From the NCBI GenBank assembly GCA_031279675.1, contig JAITIB010000064.1:1-22722 (forward strand): a DNA stretch of 22,722 nt, written 5' to 3'. This stretch comes from Puniceicoccales bacterium (lineage in GTDB: Bacteria > Verrucomicrobiota > Verrucomicrobiia > Opitutales > UBA953). The translations under genes and the position numbers were made by a program. The notes beneath the pieces are model-generated. The model was not told the DNA's origin. It worked only from the letters and a program-made list of their open reading frames with translations, and ran no database searches. Positions 7,764 through 14,070 of the stretch are shown here, in pieces (position 1 is the stretch's first letter; each line of letters begins with the position of its first letter).

Positions 7764-7819
7764 TGGGGAATTGTGGGGCAAACTTGTTGACAGGTGGGTG
7801 AAAGTGGGCCCAAATGGGT
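7764..7819 (+). promoter_or_regulatory. MraZ operator: TGGGN boxes on a 10-nt period
   Basis: Three boxes, TGGGT (7795-7799), TGGGC (7805-7809) and TGGGT (7815-7819), repeat exactly every 10 bases and end 20 bases before mraZ. Two further boxes, TGGGG at 7764-7768 and 7774-7778, are also 10 bases apart and lie 21 bases upstream of the main set. MraZ is known to bind TGGGN direct repeats with 5-nt spacers in front of its own operon in E. coli, so self-repression is the expected role. A perfect -35 hexamer TTGACA lies at 7787-7792, immediately before the first main box, but no convincing -10 is found at normal spacing. Confidence 0.82.
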
Positions 7820-7838
7820 GAAAATAATTTGAAATCCC

Positions 7839-8297
7839 ATGTCCGTTTTTGGAAAGACCAAGCTTTTTACCGAGCGCTACTCGGGCCGGCTTGATGACAA
7901 AAACCGGCTGACGATCCCCGCCGCATGGCGGTTCGCGTCAGACGGGGATGGCTCCTACATGGCGATGTTTTACCCGGCGCGGGGGACGATCCTGGTGCTG
8001 CCTCCAGACATGGTGCGCCAGATCATGGAGGCGTCCGCGCGCGTGGGCTTGAGCGATCCGGACAAGCAGGAGGCGATGATTACGCTGGGGGAAAACAGCA
8101 GCGTGGTTTCGTGCGACAAGGTGGGCCGCATTGTGCTTGGCGAGTCGTTGCTGGCCCTCGCGGGCATCAAGCGGGAGGTGATTTTCAAGGGGGCATTCAG
8201 AAATTTTGAGATCAGTGCGCCGGCGCCCAAGCCGCCCGACCTGACATCGGACAAGGCGCAGCGTTTGTTGCGGGCGTTGAAGGAGCTCGGGCTTTAG
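7839..8297 (+). CDS. mraZ: transcriptional regulator MraZ
   Basis: This 152-residue DNA-binding protein has two SpoVT-AbrB-like half-domains. The first carries SGRLDDKNRLTIPAAWR (15-31). The second carries SCDKVGRIVLGESLL (91-105). These are the paired D-x-x-x-R signatures of the family. MraZ forms a ring-shaped oligomer and controls the division and cell-wall (dcw) operon. Here it heads mraZ-rsmH-ftsL-ftsI and has its binding boxes directly upstream. No clear ribosome binding site precedes the ATG. A 155-base gap separates it from rsmH, wider than in many genomes. Confidence 0.96.
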   Translation: MSVFGKTKLFTERYSGRLDDKNRLTIPAAWRFASDGDGSYMAMFYPARGTILVLPPDMVRQIMEASARVGLSDPDKQEAMITLGENSSVVSCDKVGRIVLGESLLALAGIKREVIFKGAFRNFEISAPAPKPPDLTSDKAQRLLRALKELGL

Positions 8298-8415
8298 GGC
8301 GCGCGGCAGTTTTCCATTTCATCACGACATCGTTTTTCCCGTGCGGGCCGCTTGCGGTGGCGCGGGGATGGCGGTGTATCCAAGTTCAATTACAGGATTT
8401 TCACAGACAGCGCTT

Positions 8416-8443
8416 TTGTTCACGCAGCTCACGGGTTGTTCAC
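8416..8443 (+). repeat. two direct copies of TTGTTCAC 20 bases apart before rsmH
   Basis: TTGTTCAC occurs at 8416-8423 and again at 8436-8443, two helical turns apart, ending nine bases before the rsmH start. The repeat lies in the 155-base mraZ-rsmH gap and is on one face of the helix, as expected for a protein-binding site. No known regulator consensus is matched, and a chance repeat of eight bases is possible. Confidence 0.3.
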
Positions 8444-8452
8444 ATTTTCGAC

Positions 8453-9445
8453 ATGATAGCTCACACGCCAGTTCTCTTGGGGGAGACGCTCGGTTTGCTC
8501 AAACCGGGCGGTGGCGGAGCGTTTCTGGACTGCACCTTCGGCGGCGGCGGGCACTCGCGGGCGCTGCTGGAGGCGTCCCCCATGGTCCGGGTGACCGCCT
8601 TGGACCGGGACCCGGTGGCGTTGGAGCGCGCGGTGGCGTTGGAGGCGGCATTCGGCGCGCGATTTTGCTTCAGGGATTTGAACTTTGCCGACTTGGATGC
8701 GTTGGGCGCCGGGGCGGTGTTTGACGGGGTGTTGGTGGATGCCGGGGTCTCTTCGTACCAATTGGATGAAGGGGCTCGCGGGTTTTCATTTCGTGTGGAC
8801 GCCCCCGCGGACATGCGGATGGATCCGCGGCGGGGTGTTCCCGCGTCGGAGTTTCTGGAATCGGCTCCGGAGGAACGCATCGTGGAGGCGATTCGGGATT
8901 TTGGCGAGGAGCCGCGCTGGCGCGCCGTTGTGCGGGCAATACTCGATGCGCGCGGAACGGGGGCGTTGGCACGCACGGTTTCGCTGGCCGGGGTGATTGG
9001 GGGAGCGGTGGAGCGCGGGCGGCGTCCCGGGCCGCCGTCGCGAATCCATCCGGCGACGCGTTCCTTTCAAGGCACAAGAATTGCCGTGAACTCGGAATTG
9101 GAGGCGCTTCAGGTGGCGTTGCCAAAGGCGTTCGGGAGCTTGCGCGCGGGCGGGACGCTGGTGGTGATCAGTTTTCATTCGTTGGAGGACCGGATTGTGA
9201 AACGGTTTTTCAACGAGCTTTGCGGGCGGCCCGTGGATGCGCGCGATTCGCGGACGCAGGACATGCGTGTGCGCCGGGCCGAGTTGCTGACGCGGCGTCC
9301 GGTTTTGGCGGGCGGGCCCGAGGTCGCGTCGAATCCGCGGGCGCGCTCGGCCAAATTGAGGGCGGTGCGCAAATTGCCCGCGGCGGTGGCGCCGCCGGAC
9401 ATGCCCTCGTTTCAAACTTTGAACTCATCTCCAACAATTGACTGA
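8453..9445 (+). CDS. rsmH: 16S rRNA (cytosine1402-N4)-methyltransferase
   Basis: This 330-residue enzyme methylates the base of C1402 in the ribosomal P site using S-adenosylmethionine. It opens with the invariant HTPVLLGET (4-12). The SAM-binding DCTFGGGGHSRALL lies at 26-39, followed by ALDRDP, the DGVLVDAGVSSYQLDEGARGFSF region and DMRMDP. Further on are the diagnostic HPATRSFQGTRIAVNSEL and ISFHSLEDRIVKRFF. The ATG at 8453 is the only start that gives the conserved N-terminus; upstream in-frame sequence from a GTG at 8357 does not look like this family. There is no obvious ribosome binding site. The stop is followed within two bases by ftsL. Confidence 0.97.
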   Translation: MIAHTPVLLGETLGLLKPGGGGAFLDCTFGGGGHSRALLEASPMVRVTALDRDPVALERAVALEAAFGARFCFRDLNFADLDALGAGAVFDGVLVDAGVSSYQLDEGARGFSFRVDAPADMRMDPRRGVPASEFLESAPEERIVEAIRDFGEEPRWRAVVRAILDARGTGALARTVSLAGVIGGAVERGRRPGPPSRIHPATRSFQGTRIAVNSELEALQVALPKAFGSLRAGGTLVVISFHSLEDRIVKRFFNELCGRPVDARDSRTQDMRVRRAELLTRRPVLAGGPEVASNPRARSAKLRAVRKLPAAVAPPDMPSFQTLNSSPTID

Positions 9446-9446
9446 A

Positions 9447-9896
9447 ATGACCATGAATACGAAAAGTTTTTTTTGGACCAACGCAGCCTTGATAAGCTTT
9501 GCGAGCGTGAGCCTGGTGTCCGCCGTGTGGCTGGGCATCATGGCGGTGTGGACGCGGCAGCAAATCGAATCGGTCGCCATTCACGGCAAGGCGATCCAGG
9601 CCGAGGTTGATGAGCTGGAGAGGGACAACCGGGTGCTTGAGAACAGTCGGAAGACGTTTACGGAACAGTCTTCCCTGGAGCTGTATGTGAGGGAGAAGGA
9701 CCCGGTGTTCTGGAATTCGTTGAGACCCCCCGTTGAGGCGCAGCGTATTAATGTGCGGATACGTGTCGCAGGGGCACTGGCGCATCTTCCGGTGGCGGCG
9801 TCGGGACGGGCGGGCGAGGAGCGTTTCAGCACGCTTGATGTGGCGTTCCGGTTGCCGGGCCTTTCCTCGGCGAAGGAGGTTGCGGTGGATCAATGA
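9447..9896 (+). CDS. ftsL: FtsL-like cell division protein
   Basis: This 149-residue protein has a short cytoplasmic tail, one membrane segment (about 13-35) and then a coiled coil rich in Gln, Glu and Leu (about 38-70, QAEVDELERDNRVLENSR). The C-terminal extension is longer than in E. coli FtsL (121 residues). Sequence conservation in this family is low, so the call depends on topology plus position between rsmH and ftsI, where ftsL always sits. FtsL works with FtsB and FtsQ to activate septal peptidoglycan synthesis. The start is one of ATG 9447, ATG 9453 or TTG 9438; the first was chosen. Its last codon overlaps the ftsI start (ATGA, 9893-9896). Confidence 0.8.
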   Translation: MTMNTKSFFWTNAALISFASVSLVSAVWLGIMAVWTRQQIESVAIHGKAIQAEVDELERDNRVLENSRKTFTEQSSLELYVREKDPVFWNSLRPPVEAQRINVRIRVAGALAHLPVAASGRAGEERFSTLDVAFRLPGLSSAKEVAVDQ

Positions 9897-11677
9897 CGGT
9901 GCTGCCGTCCATGCGTGCGCGGTTTTGGGTTTTGCTCTCGGGTGTGGTGTTGTGTTTCTGCGCGATACTCGTCCGGTTGTGGTGGTTGCACGTGTGGGAT
10001 GCGCCGCGGAGGCGCGAGGAGGCGTTGCAGGCGCGGCATGTTTACCGGGAGTTTGAGGCGAGCCGGGGTCTGGTTGTCGATGCGCGGGGCGTGGTGCTGG
10101 CCACGACGCGGGAGGCTTGGGATGTGGGGGTGGATGCGCATGTGTTGTCCGACAAGGACCGTGCGCGGGCCGGCGAGGTGGCGTCGGCGCTGGGCATCGG
10201 GCGCGCGGTGGTGGAGGAGGCTTTTGAAAAACGCTTTCGCGCTCCGGAGCTTCCGGGCGGGAAGCCGCGCCCCGTGAGTTGGGTGCGGATTGGCGAGGAT
10301 GTTGGCGACGCGGTGGCGGCGAAGATCCGGGCGCTTGGGATTCGTGCTGTTTATTGTGCCCGGCGTTTCGTGAGGGATTATCCGAGGGGGCAGCTCGCGG
10401 CGCATCTTGTCGGTTATTTGAACAGGGAGAATGTGCCGATGACGGGGGTTGAGCGGGCGGCGGATTGGTTTCTCTCAGGGCACCGTGGCTCGCTGCTTTC
10501 GCGGCGGGACGGGCGGCGGCTGGAGATGCCGCATTTGCGCCTCCGGCAGATTGATCCCGAGCATGGGTCGCGCGTGGAGCTGACGGTGGATTCCTTTGTC
10601 CAGGAGATTTGCGAGCGGGAGGCGGAGAATGCCCGGGCGGAGTTCTCTCCGTTGTCCGTTTCCATCATTGTCAGCGAGGCGCGCACGGGGCGTCTGCTCG
10701 GGCTTGCCAACTGGCCGACGTTTGATTTGCGCGCCTTTGGCAGGGCTCCGGATGCGGCACGGCGCAACCGTGCCGTCGCCGATTTTTACGAGCCCGGCTC
10801 GGTGTTCAAGATTGTGCCTGTCTGCATGGCTTTGAACGAGGGGGTTGTCACTCCCGATGATGTTTTTGACTGTGCGCGCGCGGAGGTGCCCTACCGTGGG
10901 CGGAAGGTGTCGCTTCCGAACGATACGCATCACCTGGGTGTGGCGAGTGTGCGCGACATCGTGCGCGAGTCTTCGAATCGTGGCGCCGCGCTTCTCGCCT
11001 TGCGTGTGGCCGAGGCGCGCGGCGAGCAGGTGTTTTACGACTATGCCCGCGCGTTTGGCTTCGGGCAGCCGACCGGCATTTCCGTTGCCGGTGCCGAGAG
11101 TGCCGGTGTGTTGCATCCGCCGGGGAGTTGGGACAGGCTCACGCTTACCCGGATGCCCATGGGGCATTCCATTGCGGCGACGCCCTTGCAGGTGCATTAT
11201 GCCATGGGTGTGGTGGCCAGTGGGGGGAGGTTGTTTGCGCCCCAGCTCGTGCGCCGCATCGTCTCGGGGTCTGGTGATGCGGTCCTTGTGGAGTTTCCCG
11301 ATGCGCTTGAGCGCGGGCGTCCTGTCTCGCCCCAGGTTGCGCGCACCGTGGCGCTCATGTTGCGCGATGTGTGCCGTCGTGGTGGCACCGCTTCGGCGGC
11401 GGACATTCCCGGCTACGATGTGGCGGGAAAGACGGGGACGACGCAGAAATATGATCCTGTCACAAAGCGTCCTGTGCGCGACCGGCATGTCGCCACTTTT
11501 TCGGGGTTTTTCCCCGTTGAGAATCCGTTCCTTGTCATAACCGTTGTGGTTGACGAGCCGCGCCGCGGTGGCGTCGGTTACGGCGGTCTTGTTGCCGCGC
11601 CTGTTTTTCGTCGCCTTGCCAAGGGCATTATTGAGCGGTTGCGCATCCCGCCCGTCTCTCCGGTGGCGGTGCGTTAA
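9893..11677 (+). CDS. ftsI: septal peptidoglycan transpeptidase FtsI (PBP3/PBP2b type)
   Basis: This 594-residue class B penicillin-binding protein cross-links septal peptidoglycan. It has a single membrane anchor (about 10-32), then a dimerisation or pedestal region with the family motif RGLVVDARGVVLA. In the transpeptidase domain all three active-site motifs are present: SVFK with nucleophile S303, SSN at 360-362, and KTG at 513-515 followed by T and TQ. DYPRGQLAAHLVGYLN and GVERAADWFLSG are also typical. No PASTA domains are present. It overlaps ftsL by four bases. Its stop codon overlaps the stop of the convergent thiamine gene through a shared TTAA (11674-11677). The usual next genes (murE, murF, mraY) do not follow. 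Confidence 0.95.
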   Translation: MTVLPSMRARFWVLLSGVVLCFCAILVRLWWLHVWDAPRRREEALQARHVYREFEASRGLVVDARGVVLATTREAWDVGVDAHVLSDKDRARAGEVASALGIGRAVVEEAFEKRFRAPELPGGKPRPVSWVRIGEDVGDAVAAKIRALGIRAVYCARRFVRDYPRGQLAAHLVGYLNRENVPMTGVERAADWFLSGHRGSLLSRRDGRRLEMPHLRLRQIDPEHGSRVELTVDSFVQEICEREAENARAEFSPLSVSIIVSEARTGRLLGLANWPTFDLRAFGRAPDAARRNRAVADFYEPGSVFKIVPVCMALNEGVVTPDDVFDCARAEVPYRGRKVSLPNDTHHLGVASVRDIVRESSNRGAALLALRVAEARGEQVFYDYARAFGFGQPTGISVAGAESAGVLHPPGSWDRLTLTRMPMGHSIAATPLQVHYAMGVVASGGRLFAPQLVRRIVSGSGDAVLVEFPDALERGRPVSPQVARTVALMLRDVCRRGGTASAADIPGYDVAGKTGTTQKYDPVTKRPVRDRHVATFSGFFPVENPFLVITVVVDEPRRGGVGYGGLVAAPVFRRLAKGIIERLRIPPVSPVAVR

Positions 11678-12357
11678 GCGGTTTTTTTTGCCGCCGTCCA
11701 GTGTTCCCGCAGTTGGTGGAACGTCTTCAATGGATTTTCCGCCTGCCAGATTGTTCCCACGACGGCAATCCCGTCAAAGCCCAGTGCCTGTGTTTGCGCC
11801 ACGTTGGATGGCGAGATGCCGCCGAGGGCTATCAGCGGGCAGCGTCCTTCCTCGGCTCGCCAGCGTTGGATGATGACGGCGTGTTCTTCCGTCGTTCGTT
11901 GGGGCGCGTGATTTTCTTTTGAGATGGAGGGGAACACGGGGCCAAGCGTTGCATATGCCGCGCCTTTTGCGCTGGCCAGCAGTTCTCCAAACGAGTGGCA
12001 CGAGGTGCTTATTCCCATCTCCGCCGGCCAGTGTCTTTCCCTTTGTTGCCCTGTCCGCAAATGGACTCCTCCGATGCGCAATTCTGCCGCCAGTGCCGCG
12101 TGCGCATGAACAACGAGCCGGTTGCAAAATTGTTCGGGAAACGCGCGTATCCATTCCCGCAATCGTTCCGCTGGCCATTGCGGTTTGCGCAGATGGAAGC
12201 GCCACAATCCTGCCGCCAGCAATTCTGCCGCCACTTGGTGTTCCCCTGGGAATTCCTCTGGCAAGGTGATCACCACCGAGAGCATTTTTTCGCGTGCCGC
12301 CGGGGCCTCCTGTTTTTTCCGTCGGCGCAGCCATTGCCGGACACGTTCCAATGCCAT
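11674..12357 (-). CDS. thiamine phosphate synthase / TenI-like protein
   Basis: This 227-residue TIM-barrel protein belongs to the ThiE/TenI superfamily. Matching segments are FHLRKPQW (54-61), GGVHLRTG (96-103), the histidine-bearing STSCHSFGELL (117-127), YATLGPVFPSISKE (135-148) and PLIALGGISPSNV...GIAVVGTIW (174-204). In ThiE the metal and pyrophosphate pocket uses aspartates in an ND motif and a GQDD-like motif. Here these positions read VVHAHAALA and RTGQQ, so they are missing. This resembles the divergent ThiE paralogues of Bacteroidota and TenI-type thiazole tautomerases more than a classical ThiE. An ATG at 12285 (residue 25) fits the family start equally well; the longer form adds a basic stretch. 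It lies 7 bases after thiS, so a thiamine role is likely, but the exact reaction is uncertain. Confidence 0.75.
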   Translation of the reverse strand: MALERVRQWLRRRKKQEAPAAREKMLSVVITLPEEFPGEHQVAAELLAAGLWRFHLRKPQWPAERLREWIRAFPEQFCNRLVVHAHAALAAELRIGGVHLRTGQQRERHWPAEMGISTSCHSFGELLASAKGAAYATLGPVFPSISKENHAPQRTTEEHAVIIQRWRAEEGRCPLIALGGISPSNVAQTQALGFDGIAVVGTIWQAENPLKTFHQLREHWTAAKKTA

Positions 12358-12364
12358 GTCCTGT

Positions 12365-12568
12365 CTATCCTCCCTGTGTGGCCTGGATGATGAGCAGCCG
12401 GTCCGCCTCGGCCAGTTGTTGTGATGCCCATGCCGGGCGTGGCACCACTGTTCCGTTGGCGGCCACCGCGACGCCGTCAAGGGTTCCCATCGCGAGCCCT
12501 TCCATGAATCCCGCAAGGGTGAGCGGTGGCGTTATCTCGCGCCTTTCATCGTTGACGAATATGTGCAT
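12365..12568 (-). CDS. thiS: sulfur carrier protein ThiS
   Basis: This 67-residue ubiquitin-fold protein ends in the required Gly-Gly (ATQGG). In the pathway that tail is adenylated by ThiF and converted to a thiocarboxylate, which donates sulfur to the thiazole of thiamine. The opening HIFVNDERREI, the middle GTLDGVAVAANGTVVPRPAW and LAEADRLLIIQATQGG match the family, and the length is typical (about 66). The ATG at 12568 gives exactly the family N-terminus. It is the first gene of a two-gene run with the thiE/tenI-like gene. No TPP riboswitch signature was found upstream on this strand, and thiG, thiH and thiF are not in the window. Confidence 0.92.
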   Translation of the reverse strand: MHIFVNDERREITPPLTLAGFMEGLAMGTLDGVAVAANGTVVPRPAWASQQLAEADRLLIIQATQGG

Positions 12569-12685
12569 GGAGGCGCGCGTTGTAAGGCTCCGGGTATGCT
12601 TGGCAAGGGTGTTCATCGTGTGCCGTTGTGCGCGGTGTGTGTGGGGACGTTCCGGGGGCATTTCGTGATTTTCATTTGGGGCCGA

Positions 12686-12716
12686 TTGTTCCTTACTCGC
12701 GGTTTTTTCACACAAT
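12686..12716 (+). promoter_or_regulatory. weak promoter-like element before metX
   Basis: The 153-base divergent gap between thiS and metX holds TTGTTC (12686-12691) and CACAAT (12711-12716) with a 19-base spacer. The -10-like element ends five bases before the metX ATG, so transcription from it would give a leaderless or nearly leaderless message. The match is modest. Nothing else is recognisable in the gap. Confidence 0.2.
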
Positions 12717-12721
12717 CAAGT

Positions 12722-13858
12722 ATGTCCGATGATGTTTCCAGTGTTGCCGCTCCCGAGGGGGGCGGTGTGGGGTTGGTGCAGTTTGAGGATCGGTTTTTTG
12801 ATGAGCCTTTTGACTTCGAGTTGGGGGGGCGCGTTCCGTCGTTCTCGGTTCGTTTCGAGACCTATGGGAGGCTGGATTCTTGCCGCTCCAACGCGGTGCT
12901 CGTCTGTCACGCATTGAGCGGGGACCACCATGTGGCCGGGCGTTATGCGTCGGATGATCGCAAGGCGGGGTGGTGGGACTCAATGGTGGGGCCGGGGCGT
13001 CCGCTTGATACGGACCGGTTTTTTGTGATTGGGATGAACTGCCTTGGGGGCTGCAGGGGGACGACGGGGCCGGGTTCGACAAATCCGTCCACCGGGAATA
13101 TCTACGGGGTGGATTTCCCCCAGTTGACGATGCGCGACATGGTGCGCGCCCAACACAGGCTTGTGCGCTCGCTGGGCATCGAGCGATTGCACGCCGTGAT
13201 TGGCGGGTCGATGGGGGGGATGCAGGGGCTGTTGTGGGCGGTGGATTTTCCGGACGCTGTCGGGCGGGTTGTCGCGCTCGCGTGCGCGGCGCGCCAGAAT
13301 GCGCAGGCGGTGGCGTTCAACGAAGTCGGGCGGTGCGCGATTTTGCACGATCCGGAGTGGCATGGCGGGCGTTATGCGCGCGGGCGCGGGCCGAGGGCGG
13401 GTCTTGCCGTGGCGCGGATGCTGGCGCATGTGACCTACAAATCGCAGGAGCGTTTGGAGGGGCGCTTTGGGCGGGCACGGGTGGGCGTGGCCGGTGCCGG
13501 GCTCTTTGATGCGGAATTCGAGGTGGAGCGTTACCTGCGGCATCAAGGGCATTCCTTTGTCGAGAGATTCGATGCCAATTCCTATCTCTACATCACAAGG
13601 GCGCTCGATCGTTTTGACCTTTCGGGAACGGCACCTCTTGAGGTGGCGTTCGCGCCGATGTCGGCAAGGGCTCTCGTGGTCGGCTTCTCCTCGGATTGGC
13701 TGTATCCCCCGGCGCAAAATCGCGAGATTGTCAAGGCTATGCTGGCGGCGGGAAAAAATGCCGTTTATGACGAGGTGGACATGAACGCGGGGCACGACTC
13801 GTTTCTGCTGCCATCGGTGGAGTTGCATCGTTCGATCCGCGAGTTCTTGGAGGGCTGA
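12722..13858 (+). CDS. metX: homoserine O-acetyltransferase (MetX family)
   Basis: This 378-residue alpha/beta-hydrolase-fold enzyme activates homoserine by O-acylation, the first step from homoserine to methionine. The nucleophile is S163 in the elbow GGSMGGMQ. The other triad members are D325 (FSSDWLYPP) and H358 (NAGHDSF). HALSGDHHVAGR and GGCRGTTGPGSTNPSTG are characteristic of the family. Length and motif order fit MetX. Whether acetyl-CoA or succinyl-CoA is used cannot be settled from these motifs, although acetyl is usual for this family. The start at 12722 follows a T-rich and A-rich stretch without a ribosome binding site; the open frame upstream is not protein-like. It is divergent from thiS. 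Confidence 0.93.
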   Translation: MSDDVSSVAAPEGGGVGLVQFEDRFFDEPFDFELGGRVPSFSVRFETYGRLDSCRSNAVLVCHALSGDHHVAGRYASDDRKAGWWDSMVGPGRPLDTDRFFVIGMNCLGGCRGTTGPGSTNPSTGNIYGVDFPQLTMRDMVRAQHRLVRSLGIERLHAVIGGSMGGMQGLLWAVDFPDAVGRVVALACAARQNAQAVAFNEVGRCAILHDPEWHGGRYARGRGPRAGLAVARMLAHVTYKSQERLEGRFGRARVGVAGAGLFDAEFEVERYLRHQGHSFVERFDANSYLYITRALDRFDLSGTAPLEVAFAPMSARALVVGFSSDWLYPPAQNREIVKAMLAAGKNAVYDEVDMNAGHDSFLLPSVELHRSIREFLEG

Positions 13859-13921
13859 CCCGAGGGGCGGGGGAAACAAAAATGGGAAATATTGTTATGG
13901 ATCCGGTGATGAGGACAAAAG

Positions 13922-13941
13922 AAACGAGTCACAACTCGTTT
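13922..13941. repeat. perfect 8-bp inverted repeat with 4-base loop
   Basis: AAACGAGT (13922-13929) and ACTCGTTT (13934-13941) flank CACA in the 212-base gap between metX and the beta-barrel gene. There is no T-tract after it on the plus strand, so it is not a good metX terminator. It could be an operator for the polysaccharide genes or part of a leader structure. The rest of the gap contains T-runs but no credible gene; a 61-codon open frame at 13882-14067 has no family-like features. Confidence 0.4.
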
Positions 13942-14070
13942 GGCCCCAATGGAAAAGTCCGCATCAATTTTTTTGGGGACCAAAGTGGTTTTTTCCTTGA
14001 GCCAATCGCCCCCATGTCCCATCTTTCTCGAATCAAACTTGCAGCCAACTTCCATACGTTGCCCTAACTC

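Noticed and set aside
7787..7828. Complete sigma-70 promoter for mraZ using TTGACA (7787) and AATAAT (7823)
   Set aside because: The spacer would be 30 bases, far beyond the usual 16-18, so the two elements cannot belong to one normal promoter.
7700..7838. Possible cobalamin riboswitch in front of the BtuF-like gene
   Set aside because: The conserved B12-box was not seen and 139 bases shared with the mraZ operator is too little space for the full element.
12569..12721. Possible TPP riboswitch upstream of thiS, or SAM riboswitch upstream of metX
   Set aside because: No conserved THI-box or SAM-box sequence was found on either strand and the gap is only 153 bases.
13980..14003. ACCA-AAG-TGGT followed by six Ts as a metX terminator
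   Set aside because: A four-base-pair stem is too weak to call, and it is more than 100 bases after the metX stop.
13882..14067. 61-codon open frame before the beta-barrel gene
   Set aside because: There is no ribosome binding site, no recognisable motif, and the frame spans the inverted repeat and T-runs of a leader region.
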